Shown: positions 50,201-59,821 of the stretch, piece by piece
Numbering within the stretch: the first letter of the stretch is position 1
How the letters are laid out: each line of letters starts with the position of its first letter
Origin: Bacteroidaceae bacterium
GTDB taxonomy: Bacteria > Bacteroidota > Bacteroidia > Bacteroidales > Muribaculaceae
NCBI GenBank assembly: GCA_021768245.1
Contig: JAETNO010000001.1
Location: 62,001 to 126,000 of the forward strand
DNA: 64,000 nt
Reading direction: 5' to 3'
Translations under genes and position numbers: made by a program
Notes under the pieces: model-generated
Seen by the model: only the letters and a program-made list of their open reading frames with translations
The model's database searches: none
Told to the model about the DNA's origin: nothing

Positions 50201-52783
50201 ATGAAAAAGATAGTTCTGCTGCTGTTTATATTATGCGTTAATTATGCGACATTACACGCCATCGGGAAAACCGATCTCAAGCTATGCTATGACCGTCCTG
50301 CCGATTTTTGGGTTGAGGCCCTGCCTCTCGGCAATGGCCGTCTCGGCGCCATGGTCTACGGCGGTCTCGTCCGCGACACAATCCAGCTAAACGAGGACAC
50401 TTTCTGGTCTGGAAGTCCATACAACAACTATAATCCGAACGCCAAAGAGGAACTTCAACAAATACGCGACTGTATCAACGAAGGGCGCTATGCCGAAGCT
50501 CAGCAACTTGCGATGGCCAACATCACAGCTGACAGGGAAGTGACCGCCCACGGTATGATTTATGAATCCCTCGGCAACCTGCTCCTCGACTTCCCCTCCC
50601 TACATTCCGACGCCAAAGCCTACAGTCGTGAGCTTGACCTCAGCAACGCCGTAGCCCGCATTAGCTATAAAGTCGGAGAGACCACATTCACCCGTGAAAT
50701 CTTTACCTCTCTCACCGACAATCTCATTATCATCCGCCTTTCAGCTTCAAAAAAAGGAGAAATCACATTTAAGGCCTCCTTTGCCGGGCCGCAGAAAGAA
50801 AATCGCGTCCGCGCCAATGCAGAAATCGTAAAAGGTACTGACAATCTTCTCCGCGTCAACAGTTTTCCCGGGAAAGATAAGGAAGAGAATATCCCCAACC
50901 TGCTCCACGCCACGACATTCATAAAGATTATTGCCGACGGCGGCCACCAAAAGGCCGACCGCAAGAACGCAACCCTGTCAGTCAAAAATGCCGACAGTGC
51001 AATCATCCTTATATCTTCCGCCACAAATTTCGAGAACTATAAGGATATTTCCGGCGATGCCGACGCCAAGGCCATGGCTATTCTTGAAAAATTCAACAAG
51101 GACTACGACCAAGCCAAAGCAGACCACTCGTCGAGATATGCCTCGCAATTTGACCGTGTGTCGCTTAACCTCGGCAGCAATCCTGCGCAGGAGGTCAAGC
51201 CTACCGACGTGCGCATTGCAGAATTTTCCACCACTGACGACCCCGGTCTCGCTTCCCTTTATTTCCAGTTCGGACGCTATCTGCTCATATGCTCCTCCCA
51301 GCCGGGCACACAGCCTGCAAACCTTCAGGGCATATGGAATCCCGATGCCGGACAATATCCCGCATGGGACAGCAAGTATACAACCAACATCAACGTCGAG
51401 ATGAACTATTGGCCTGCCGAAGTCACGAACCTCAGCGAATGTCACGACCCATTCCTCCAGCTCATCAAAGACGTGAGCGAAACCGGACGTGAATCAGCCG
51501 AAAAAATGTATGATTGCAGGGGATGGACACTCCACCACAACACTGACCTCTGGCGCTCCACCGGTTCTGTCGACAACGCCGCATGCAGCATATGGCCGAC
51601 ATGCAACGCCTGGTTTGCATCCCATCTGTGGGAACGTTACCTTTTCAGCGGCGACCGGGAATATCTCACCGAGGTCTATCCTATCCTCAAAAGCGCCAGC
51701 GAATTTTACCAAGATTTTCTTATCACTGACCCGGCCACTGGCTATAAAGTGGTTTCCCCTTCAAACTCCCCGGAAAACCATCCGGGAATCGGTTCCTATA
51801 CGGATGCCGACGGTAAAAAGAGAAGTCTCGCCGTGTTCAGTGGCGTCACCATGGATAATCAGATGATTTACGACCTGCTGACAAATACTTCGCAAGCCGC
51901 ACGCACGCTCGGGATAGACGGAGACTTCGCCTCATCGCTTGACTCACTGAAAATGCAACTCCCTCCCAACCATATCGGCCAGTATGGCCAGCTTCAGGAA
52001 TGGCTTCAGGACTGGGACCGCGAGAAGAGCGGTCACCGTCATGTCTCCCATCTTTGGGGACTCTTCCCGGGTAACCAGATTTCGCCCTACACTAATCCAC
52101 AGCTCTTCCAGGCAGCGAAAAAGTCGCTCATAGGCCGTGGCGACGCAAGCCGCGGATGGTCAATGGGATGGAAAGTCTGCCTGTGGGCGCGCCTGCTCGA
52201 CGGGAACCATGCCATGACTCTCATCCGCAACCAGCTCAAACTGATGGATCCTAACGTGACAATAAAAAGCCCCGACGGAGGAACCTACGCCAACATGTTC
52301 GATGCCCATCCTCCATTTCAGATTGACGGAAACTTCGGATGCACCGCAGGAATCGCAGAAATGCTCGTGCAGAGCCACGACGGAGCCATCCATCTCCTCC
52401 CCGCCCTTCCCGACGCATGGCCCGAAGGTAGCGTGCAGGGCCTCCGCTGCCGTGGAGGGTTCGAAATCACGGATATGAAATGGGCTGACGGTAAACTGAA
52501 ATCCGTCACAATCAAATCAAATCTCGGAGGCAACCTACGCTTGCGCGCAGACATTCCTCTGACCGAAGCGGCTGTTGCATCGGGCGACACCGACGGTTCT
52601 GCCTGTGTGAGTCTGCAAGAAGCTGTAGGAGCCAACCCCAATCCCCTTAACAGCATCTACGAAATCCCTGCCCCTGTGATTAAAGACCCCGCCAAAATCC
52701 CCGCGCTCGACCTCCCCGCCACCTACCTCTACGACCTACCCACCCAGCCGGGCATATCCTACACGATAACCGCATTGATGTAG
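50201..52783 (+). CDS. GH95 family alpha-L-fucosidase
   Basis: An 860-residue exported glycoside hydrolase (signal peptide IVLLLFILCVNYATLHA). Family GH95 acts on alpha-1,2-fucosyl (or L-galactosyl) linkages with inversion. Blocks in order: WVEALPLGNGRLGAMVYGG, LNEDTFWSGSPY near the N-terminus, NINVEMNYWPAEVTNL, SPSNSPENHPG, HVSHLWGLFPGNQI and QIDGNFGCTAGIAEM (the Asp region of the catalytic site). It ends with a beta-sandwich. No SusC/SusD pair is adjacent, so it is not part of an obvious utilisation locus here. Confidence 0.93.
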   Translation: MKKIVLLLFILCVNYATLHAIGKTDLKLCYDRPADFWVEALPLGNGRLGAMVYGGLVRDTIQLNEDTFWSGSPYNNYNPNAKEELQQIRDCINEGRYAEAQQLAMANITADREVTAHGMIYESLGNLLLDFPSLHSDAKAYSRELDLSNAVARISYKVGETTFTREIFTSLTDNLIIIRLSASKKGEITFKASFAGPQKENRVRANAEIVKGTDNLLRVNSFPGKDKEENIPNLLHATTFIKIIADGGHQKADRKNATLSVKNADSAIILISSATNFENYKDISGDADAKAMAILEKFNKDYDQAKADHSSRYASQFDRVSLNLGSNPAQEVKPTDVRIAEFSTTDDPGLASLYFQFGRYLLICSSQPGTQPANLQGIWNPDAGQYPAWDSKYTTNINVEMNYWPAEVTNLSECHDPFLQLIKDVSETGRESAEKMYDCRGWTLHHNTDLWRSTGSVDNAACSIWPTCNAWFASHLWERYLFSGDREYLTEVYPILKSASEFYQDFLITDPATGYKVVSPSNSPENHPGIGSYTDADGKKRSLAVFSGVTMDNQMIYDLLTNTSQAARTLGIDGDFASSLDSLKMQLPPNHIGQYGQLQEWLQDWDREKSGHRHVSHLWGLFPGNQISPYTNPQLFQAAKKSLIGRGDASRGWSMGWKVCLWARLLDGNHAMTLIRNQLKLMDPNVTIKSPDGGTYANMFDAHPPFQIDGNFGCTAGIAEMLVQSHDGAIHLLPALPDAWPEGSVQGLRCRGGFEITDMKWADGKLKSVTIKSNLGGNLRLRADIPLTEAAVASGDTDGSACVSLQEAVGANPNPLNSIYEIPAPVIKDPAKIPALDLPATYLYDLPTQPGISYTITALM

Positions 52784-52803
52784 CTACATATCAATTTAGA
52801 ATC

Positions 52804-52838
52804 AGAGGGCGTTTGACTGAAATCGACAAACGCCCTCT
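52804..52838. terminator. Terminator after the GH95 gene
   Basis: AGAGGGCGTTTG (52804-52815) pairs perfectly with CAAACGCCCTCT (52827-52838), 12 bp with an 11-base loop. Confidence 0.8.
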
Positions 52839-52867
52839 AATCATACTATTTTATCCTCACGGTTATA

Positions 52868-52957
52868 TTACTCAGCGGCTTGCGTGAGCCTTATATTGAG
52901 CTTGTAATATCCCCCACCTATATCAATCTTGATAATGCGTGGGACGTTCGAACTGTT
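52868..52957 (-). pseudogene. Detached duplicate of the lipoprotein C-terminal tail
   Basis: On the minus strand an open frame reads SSNVPRIIKIDIGGGYYKLN and then IRLTQAAE-stop, closely parallel to the end of the lipoprotein just upstream (RPREFWIEIGAISCYVHINL, TQAAE-stop). It has no start codon or body of its own, so it is a leftover tail from a tandem duplication or deletion. Confidence 0.65.
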
Positions 52958-52976
52958 TTTTCAATTCTTTTCTCTA

Positions 52977-53447
52977 TCATTCAGCAGCCTGCGTAAGGTT
53001 TATGTGAACATAACATGAGATAGCTCCAATTTCAATCCAGAACTCTCGAGGGCGCCCCAAATCGTTTTTATTCACTTTGACATTTATTATCTGTGGCGAT
53101 TGACTAAAATCATAGCTGATTTCACCCCACTCGCCTTTAATGTCTGAATCTGTCAAATGAGGATTTCCGTCTGGAAATACAAATACTACGCCTTGTCCAT
53201 CTGGATAGAACTCCGAATAATGACTGACAAATGCTATTTCTTCATATTTTTTATCGGGAATAATTGAAAATTCCAAACCCTCTGCCGGTATATCGCCAAA
53301 CTTACTGAAATCACTGGGATAATCAGAAAACACTATTCCATGGTAATCACACTTAAGGGGTTCATATACCATATCGTAATACTCATCCCTACACGAAGAC
53401 AAAAACAGGCAGCAAATTATAGAAGTTAAAAATAATATTTGCCTCAT
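52977..53447 (-). CDS. Small lipoprotein next to the C10 protease (possible inhibitor)
   Basis: A 156-residue predicted lipoprotein: MRQILFLTSIICCLFLSSC has a lipobox (LSSC). The ATG at 53447 is used; the frame to 53453 needs a TTG. The mature part is beta-rich (IIPDKKYEEIAFVSHYSEFY, GVVFVFPDGNPHLTD, QIINVKVNKNDLG) and ends HINLTQAAE. C10 proteases of Bacteroides are often encoded with staphostatin/propeptide-like inhibitors, and this gene is 36 bp downstream of one, so an inhibitor role is a reasonable guess. Confidence 0.65.
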   Translation of the reverse strand: MRQILFLTSIICCLFLSSCRDEYYDMVYEPLKCDYHGIVFSDYPSDFSKFGDIPAEGLEFSIIPDKKYEEIAFVSHYSEFYPDGQGVVFVFPDGNPHLTDSDIKGEWGEISYDFSQSPQIINVKVNKNDLGRPREFWIEIGAISCYVHINLTQAAE

Positions 53448-53488
53448 ATCCAATCTTATAATTTCAAGTTAAACTACATTAATGCCTA

Positions 53489-54823
53489 TCACTTGCGTAT
53501 TCCGGTTATAGCCGTCAACTTATACTGGTAATTATTTTCAGACCCCTCATAGGACAAATCTTCGTCAGCCCTTGATGAAGCCTCACCATCCGGAAAAACG
53601 CAACCTTTTGATGCGTCAAAGGCACCTCCGAGATAATAGCCTTCTTCATCACGATTACCCCAACCCCAGTTACACATAATATACCACTCAGATTCGCTTG
53701 TCGTATCAAGGAGAAGACTGCTTTTATTATAAAGCCTGACTTCCCTTCTACGTTCCAATAACCCATGGGCAAGCCATTGATGGCCACCGCTATGTTCGGT
53801 TTTAACCTTAATGCCTAAAATTTTGGTCACTTTTTTGTAGCTATAACCCCCGATTAAAACACCGTAACCTTCTTTGAGATCCTGTACAACGCGATATGTC
53901 TGATAATTTATCAGAGTACCCGGCTGACTGTAGCCAAATGCCTGAAGTGTTCTTACGATATTTTCTGTTTTAGCCCCACTCACCTTTCAATAAGAAACAT
54001 TTAAATTATTACTCAATCCCAATTGCTGCATTAGTCTTGCAATATTATCTTGACCAATAGGTGAGCACGCATAAGCCGTTGGATATTCAGTCATGGCATC
54101 CCAAGAAAAACCATATCCATTATATGATTCCGGATACCGATAAATTGCCATTAACTGAGCCACGGCTGTGGCAACACAGCCTGTAGCTGTCTCTTTCCCA
54201 TCCTTTAAGGGACAATATTTATTATAAGGAAAATCCTGCCTCCATTTTACTGGGCAAAATCCATATCGTTTGTAGACTATATTTTCCCACTTTCCATAGG
54301 ACTTATATGCCACTCCATCATCAACCATCATTGAATCAGGCAGTATTGGTTGCACTTTTTGAGGTTGCACCCTATCCTCATATAGATTTTCCATTCCTTC
54401 AAGAAACAAGGCGACACCGGGATTGTCAATCTCCTCATCCTCAGTCAGATTTCCACTTTCAGTTATGGCTATCAGTGAGGGGACGCGTTTGTCTCCCGAC
54501 ATAATAGCATAGCCTTGATTGTCTTCAAAGTTAAAGATATGTACAAGAGACGATACCGAGTCCCCGGAACGGGATAGTCTGTTTTTTACCGGGAGTGAAA
54601 ATGAATTTTTTATGTTTCGGCTTTGACTCCGGGACGACTGCGCATCGATGTCCAAGAGGAGCGACTCCAAATCAGCCTGTGCTTCCCAAATCGACACTTC
54701 ATTTTTTTCTTCCTCAGGAACATCTTGATTCTCTGACACAAGAATACCGTCCTCGTTAGTGCAGGAGATAAAAACAATCAAAGCCAACAATAGCCACTTA
54801 ATTTTTCCGATGTAAGTACTCAT
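53489..54823 (-). pseudogene. C10 (streptopain) family protease interrupted by an in-frame TGA
   Basis: A 444-codon frame for a lipoprotein protease (lipobox IVFISC, Cys21): propeptide, then ETATGCVATAVAQLM with catalytic Cys216, then HSGGHQWLAHG with the catalytic His near 348, then WYIMCNWGWG. At codon 279 (53987-53989) there is a TGA: ...LNVSY-TGA-KVSGAKTENI... Both sides are in the same frame and homologous to intact C10 proteases, so one substitution (for example GGA to TGA) explains it. The second half could start at a GTG at 53983, but would lack Cys216. Sequencing error cannot be excluded. Confidence 0.85.
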
Positions 54824-55012
54824 GGTTTTTATATTATATCCTTGCTATAAGGTTAATTAATTTTCACAAAGTTAATATAAACTTTTTTTAAATTTATGCG
54901 AAAAAGCATCGAATATGCACAAATTCCATTGATTTTCCATCAAACTTTAGTTCATTGTGTACATTTTGTGCCCCGACTTCCTCTCTCCGTTGCATTTCGG
55001 GGAATTTTTTCG

Positions 55013-55020
55013 TATTTTTG
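55013..55020 (+). promoter_or_regulatory. -7 promoter box (TATTTTTG) of the topoisomerase gene
   Basis: TATTTTTG ends 61 bases before the ATG at 55082, giving a leader of about 55 bases. Context TTTTTTCGTATTTTTGCA resembles the box at 46426. Confidence 0.5.
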
Positions 55021-55081
55021 CATAAACTACGAAAAGGCCTTGTCGCAAAAACCATAAGGCTATATTCCAACCGACTATCTC

Positions 55082-57007
55082 ATGGCAGAAAACGAGGAAG
55101 ATATTTTTAAAGAGACAGACACTCCGGCTGTGGACTACAGCGAGGACGATATAAAGACGCTTGACTGGAAAGAACATATCCGCAGGCGTCCCGGCATGTA
55201 TATAGGCAAACTTGGCGATGGCTCAAACTACGACGACGGCATCTATGTGCTCATCAAGGAAGTGCTCGACAACGCCATTGACGAATACATGATGGGCTTC
55301 GGAAAGCAGATTACAGTCGACGTTGTCGACGGCACAGTCACTGTCCGCGACTTCGGACGCGGAGTCCCCCTCGGTAAACTCGTCGACGTCTCTTCCAAGA
55401 TGAACACAGGAGGCAAATACGACTCAAAGGCCTTCAAAAAATCCGTGGGTCTCAACGGCGTCGGCATCAAGGCCGTCAATGCCCTTTCGACTGAATTCTT
55501 CATCTGCAGCGTGCGCGACGGGCAGATGAAAAGCGTCCTCTACCGCTGCGGCGACCTCGTCGAGGAGAGCGACATTCTTCCAACCGACGAGCCGAACGGC
55601 ACACTCGTCCGCTTCACCCCCGACAGCAGCATCTTCCGCGACTACCGTTACAGCGACGACTTCATCATCCCGCTGATAAAGAACTACACCTTCCTCAACA
55701 CAGGCCTCGCGATGGTGTTCAACGGCAAGCGCTATATCTCCCGCAACGGCCTTCTCGACCTTCTCCGCGACGCCATGACCTCAGAGCCGCTCTACCCGCC
55801 CATCCATCTCAAGGGCGACGACATAGAAGTGGCCATCACCCATGCCAATCAGCGTGGAGAGGAATACTATTCATTCGTCAACGGTCAGCACACCACCCAG
55901 GGAGGCACACATCTCACGGCCTTCAAGGAAGCCGTGTCGCGCACGATGAAGGAATATTTCAAACGCGACTTCGACTATTCCGACATACGCAACGGCATGA
56001 TTGCAGCCGTGTCAATCAAAGTGGAGGAACCCGTTTTCGAATCGCAGACCAAAACCAAGCTCGGCAGCCGCGACATGGGACCGGAAGGCCCCACTGTGGC
56101 AAAATTCGTAGGAGACTTCATCAAGACCGAACTCGACAACTATCTCCACCGCAATACCGACATAGCCGACATAATCCTCAAGAAAGTACAGGAGAGCGAG
56201 CGTGACCGCAAGGCTATGGCCGGAATCACCAAACTTGCCCGCGAAAAGCAGAAGAAAGCCAATCTCCACAACAAGAAACTCCTCGACTGCCGAATCCACC
56301 TCAACGACCAACGGGGAAACGAGGAAAAGAAACTCGCCTCATCAATCTTCATAACCGAGGGCGATTCAGCAGCCGGCTCCATCACGAAGATACGCGACGT
56401 TGAGACACAGGCCGTGTTCTCCCTCCGTGGCAAGCCCAAGAACTCCTACGGCGTACCCGCCAAGATTCTCTATGAGAACGACGAGTTCAATCTCCTGCAG
56501 GCCGCGCTCAATATCGAGGAGGGAATTGACGGCCTGCGCTACAACAAGGTCATAATCGCGACCGATGCCGATGTCGACGGTATGCACATACGCCTGCTCC
56601 TGCTGACATTCTTCCTCCAGTTCTTCCCCGACATGATTAAGAAAGGACATCTCTACGTGCTCCAGACCCCTCTTTTCCGTGTCCGCAACCATAAGACATC
56701 AAAACGTGGCGCACGCAACGCCTCATCGCCTGCCGACGACACCTACTATTGCTATAGCGACGAGGAGCGCCTTGCCGCTATAGCCAAACTTGGCGATAAT
56801 GCCGAGATCACCCGATTCAAAGGTCTCGGCGAAATCTCTCCTGAGGAGTTCAGGGGCTTCATCGGCCCCGACATGCGCCTCGACCGCGTGACCCTGCGCA
56901 AAGAGGATGCCGTGGCCGAGCTGCTTGAATTCTACATGGGAAAAAATACGATGGAACGACAGAACTTCATCATCGACAATCTTGTTGTTGAAGAAGACAT
57001 AATTTGA
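55082..57007 (+). CDS. parE: DNA topoisomerase IV subunit B (ParE type)
   Basis: A 641-residue type IIA topoisomerase ATPase subunit. The GHKL fold shows EVLDNAIDE, VRDFGRGVPLG, TGGKYDSKAFKKSVGLNGVG; the TOPRIM domain has ITEGDSAAGS and DADVDGMHIR. Length near 640 and the short C-terminus fit the ParE/second GyrB-like subunit of Bacteroidota. It decatenates daughter chromosomes with its A subunit, which is not in this window. Followed by coaD after 40 bp. Confidence 0.93.
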   Translation: MAENEEDIFKETDTPAVDYSEDDIKTLDWKEHIRRRPGMYIGKLGDGSNYDDGIYVLIKEVLDNAIDEYMMGFGKQITVDVVDGTVTVRDFGRGVPLGKLVDVSSKMNTGGKYDSKAFKKSVGLNGVGIKAVNALSTEFFICSVRDGQMKSVLYRCGDLVEESDILPTDEPNGTLVRFTPDSSIFRDYRYSDDFIIPLIKNYTFLNTGLAMVFNGKRYISRNGLLDLLRDAMTSEPLYPPIHLKGDDIEVAITHANQRGEEYYSFVNGQHTTQGGTHLTAFKEAVSRTMKEYFKRDFDYSDIRNGMIAAVSIKVEEPVFESQTKTKLGSRDMGPEGPTVAKFVGDFIKTELDNYLHRNTDIADIILKKVQESERDRKAMAGITKLAREKQKKANLHNKKLLDCRIHLNDQRGNEEKKLASSIFITEGDSAAGSITKIRDVETQAVFSLRGKPKNSYGVPAKILYENDEFNLLQAALNIEEGIDGLRYNKVIIATDADVDGMHIRLLLLTFFLQFFPDMIKKGHLYVLQTPLFRVRNHKTSKRGARNASSPADDTYYCYSDEERLAAIAKLGDNAEITRFKGLGEISPEEFRGFIGPDMRLDRVTLRKEDAVAELLEFYMGKNTMERQNFIIDNLVVEEDII

Positions 57008-57047
57008 GCGGAGCTCAAATTAGAGTTTTAAGTTTTATTCATCACAA

Positions 57048-57497
57048 ATGAACACCATATTATTTCCGGGCTCATTCAACCCGTTCACTATCGGCCATCA
57101 GTCACTGGTCAGCCGTGTCCTGCCGCTCTTTGACCGTGTGGTGATCGCCATTGGCCATAATTCCGGCAAGCAGACTGAAGAGAGCCTTGAACAGCGCATC
57201 GAAGCCATACGAGCGCTCTATGCCCCGGAGCCTAAAATCAGAGTGATTTCCTACGAAGGCCTGACCATCGACGCCTGCCGCCGTGAAGGCGCACGATGGA
57301 TGCTGCGTGGTGTGCGTACCACCGCAGATTTCGAATACGAACGCAATCTTGCCGACATTAACCGTCAGATTTCAGGCATAGAGACCCTTGTGCTCTTCAC
57401 TCTCCCGGAATATGCGGCTATATCATCCTCAATGGTGCGCGAACTCAGCCATTACGGCTACGATGTGAACCCCTTCCTTCCCAAACCCGAAAAATAA
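57048..57497 (+). CDS. coaD: Pantetheine-phosphate adenylyltransferase
   Basis: A 149-residue CoaD, catalysing the fourth step of coenzyme A synthesis (4'-phosphopantetheine plus ATP to dephospho-CoA). FPGSFNPFTIGHQSL has the T/HxGH nucleotidyltransferase motif (14-17), WMLRGVRTTADFEYER is the CoaD hallmark, and SSSMVRE ends the active site. Located between parE and an S41 protease gene with 13 bp to the latter. Confidence 0.96.
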   Translation: MNTILFPGSFNPFTIGHQSLVSRVLPLFDRVVIAIGHNSGKQTEESLEQRIEAIRALYAPEPKIRVISYEGLTIDACRREGARWMLRGVRTTADFEYERNLADINRQISGIETLVLFTLPEYAAISSSMVRELSHYGYDVNPFLPKPEK

Positions 57498-57510
57498 GCA
57501 TAAAAGACAA

Positions 57511-59109
57511 ATGAAAAAGATCATCCTCAGCATACTGTCCGTCCTCTTAACTGTCACCGCCTTTTCACAGATTCCCGCTTTCACTCCCGAGCGCAAGCTC
57601 CGCTATGCCGAGCAGATAATCGAGTCGTTCTACGTCGATGAGGTTGATACCGCGAAAGTTGTCACGGAAGCAATCGTGGCCATGCTAAAGACGCTTGACC
57701 CCCATTCGACTTACAGCAGCCCCGACGAAACCCGCGCGCTCAACGAACCCCTCGACGGCAATTTTTCGGGAATAGGCATACGCTTCCAGATGGTCAACGA
57801 CACACTCTATGTCATAGAGTCCGTGGCGGGAGGCCCGTCAGAACGCATCGGCATAATCCCCGGCGACCGCATCATTTCATGCAACGACACCGTGATTGCG
57901 GGAGTGAAGATGAAAAACAATGATATCATGCGTGTGCTCCGTGGTCCGAAAGGCACAGAAGCCCGACTCAAGGTAAAGCGCAAAGGCAGCGCAGCTCCCC
58001 TTGAATTCCGTGTGATTCGCGACGACATTCCAATCTACAGCGTGGAGACGGCCTATATGGTAAATGACTCCGTGGGCTATATCAACATCAGCCGCTTCGC
58101 CGAAACCACGACCGACGAGGTGAAGGATGCGATGAAAACCCTTAAAAAGAAAGGCATGCGCCACCTCATCCTCGACCTCGCTGACAACGGAGGAGGATAC
58201 ATGCGCCCGGCCACCGACATTTCCGACCTCTTCCTGCGGAAAGGCGACATGGTGGTCTACACCGAGTCACCCAAAAACGGAATGGCGGAATATATCACTG
58301 AAAAAGACGGGCCCTTCCTCGACGGACGCGTAGTCGTGATGGTCAACCAGTATTCGGCCTCCGCAAGCGAAATCCTTTCAGGAGCCATACAGGACAATGA
58401 CCGTGGCGTCATTGTAGGACGGCGCACATTCGGCAAAGGACTCGTGCAGCGCCCCTTCCCATTCCCCGATGGTTCCATGATGCGTCTGACAGTGTCGCGC
58501 TACCACACTCCTTCCGGACGCTGCATCCAGAAACCATATGTGGCGGGCGACGACGAAAGCTATAACCTCGACATAATCAACCGCTATAATGCGGGAGAAT
58601 ATACCAATCCCGACAGCATCCATCACTTCCCTGATTCACTCCGCTTCTACACCAAGCGCCTTAACCGTCCCGTCTATGGCGGAGGTGGCATAATGCCCGA
58701 CCGTTTCGTGGCAATTGACACCACCATGTATTCCACCTACTACCGCGACCTCGTGGCCAAGGGAGTTGTCAACAACTTCTGTGTCGATTATGTCGACTCT
58801 CACCGCGCCGAGCTTAAAAAACTCTATCCCGATGAAAATAAATTCATCGCCGGCTTCGACACCACTCCCGAATTCATGAAAGGCTTGATTGAACGAGGTG
58901 AAAAAGACGGTGTCCCCTTTAACGAGGAGCAGTATCAGCGTTCGCTCCCCATACTCAGCGCCATTGTCAAGGGGCTAATCGGGCGCGACATCTATGAGCA
59001 GTCGACCTATTCGCGAGTCGTGGCCCCCCTCGACCCGATATTCTCCACCGCCGTAGAAATAATCACCACCCCCGCCCTCTACGACTCCTACCTCCAACCC
59101 CAACCATAG
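57511..59109 (+). CDS. S41 family C-terminal processing peptidase
   Basis: A 532-residue exported protease (signal peptide ILSILSVLLTVTAFSQ). A PDZ domain (GIGIRFQMVNDTLYVIESV, PGDRIISCND) is followed by the S41 core: the catalytic Ser in QYSASASEILSGA and Lys in RRTFGKGLVQRPFPF. Acts in the periplasm, trimming or removing proteins by C-terminal recognition. The C-terminal ~130 residues are a family extension of Bacteroidota. Confidence 0.93.
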   Translation: MKKIILSILSVLLTVTAFSQIPAFTPERKLRYAEQIIESFYVDEVDTAKVVTEAIVAMLKTLDPHSTYSSPDETRALNEPLDGNFSGIGIRFQMVNDTLYVIESVAGGPSERIGIIPGDRIISCNDTVIAGVKMKNNDIMRVLRGPKGTEARLKVKRKGSAAPLEFRVIRDDIPIYSVETAYMVNDSVGYINISRFAETTTDEVKDAMKTLKKKGMRHLILDLADNGGGYMRPATDISDLFLRKGDMVVYTESPKNGMAEYITEKDGPFLDGRVVVMVNQYSASASEILSGAIQDNDRGVIVGRRTFGKGLVQRPFPFPDGSMMRLTVSRYHTPSGRCIQKPYVAGDDESYNLDIINRYNAGEYTNPDSIHHFPDSLRFYTKRLNRPVYGGGGIMPDRFVAIDTTMYSTYYRDLVAKGVVNNFCVDYVDSHRAELKKLYPDENKFIAGFDTTPEFMKGLIERGEKDGVPFNEEQYQRSLPILSAIVKGLIGRDIYEQSTYSRVVAPLDPIFSTAVEIITTPALYDSYLQPQP

Positions 59110-59234
59110 GCGTTACGACAACAATATAATAAAAGTCAGAAGTTAAATAAATGTAATCCGTTTTGATTATTTGACCCTATGCGTTATATTTACAGACATT
59201 ATTTTTACTTCTTACTTTATAATCCCAACTGACC

Positions 59235-59642
59235 ATGGCTTACAAAATTGAGCAAATCGAGGGTATTGGCGAGGCTTATGCCAAGAAACTCGAAGCTGCC
59301 GGGGTGAAGACCACCGACGACCTTCTAAAGACTTGTGCCAACAAATCAGGCCGTGCAAAACTGGCTGAGGAAACCGGCATAACCGAAAAACTTATCCTGA
59401 AATGGACCAACCATGCCGACTTGTTCCGCATAAAGGGCGTCGCAGGGCAGTTCGCAGAACTCCTTGAGGCCGCAGGGGTAGACACCGTGAAGGAATTCCG
59501 CCACCGTGTGGCCGCCAACCTCCAGCCCAAACTCGTGGAAGTCAACGACGCAAAAAACCTATGCAACCGCGTGCCCTCTGTCACCGAAGTTGAAAAGATG
59601 ATTGCCCAGGCTAAAGAACTCGAACCGATTATCACTTATTAG
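59235..59642 (+). CDS. DUF4332 helix-hairpin-helix protein
   Basis: A 135-residue protein with two helix-hairpin-helix repeats: IEGIGEAYAKKLEAAGVKT and KGVAGQFAELLEAAGVDTV, typical of DUF4332. HhH units usually bind DNA without sequence preference; the cellular role is unknown. It stands alone with a terminator behind it. Confidence 0.9.
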   Translation: MAYKIEQIEGIGEAYAKKLEAAGVKTTDDLLKTCANKSGRAKLAEETGITEKLILKWTNHADLFRIKGVAGQFAELLEAAGVDTVKEFRHRVAANLQPKLVEVNDAKNLCNRVPSVTEVEKMIAQAKELEPIITY

Positions 59643-59708
59643 AGACAAGTTTAAATTTTATCGTAAATCTTAAACCAGTTTCTAAGTCCTGACATTCTAA
59701 AGAACTTT

Positions 59709-59770
59709 TTGTCCCCTGCAGGCACGGTCTGACCTATGGTAGGCCAACCGACTTGTAGGGGACAATTTTT
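59709..59770 (+). terminator. Terminator after the DUF4332 gene
   Basis: TTGTCCCCTGCA (59709-59720) pairs with TGTAGGGGACAA (59754-59765), one G-T pair, and is followed by TTTTT. The 33-base interior can fold further (GGTC/GACC). It separates convergent genes. Confidence 0.8.
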
Positions 59771-59821
59771 ATGCCTCATCCCTATCACGAGGTTTTCTCT
59801 ATGAAACAATCCTAAGGCAGC

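Noticed and set aside
53987..53989. TGA as selenocysteine or recoded codon
   Set aside because: No selenocysteine insertion hairpin is apparent and C10 proteases have no selenocysteine at this place; TGA is a normal stop for many genes in the window.
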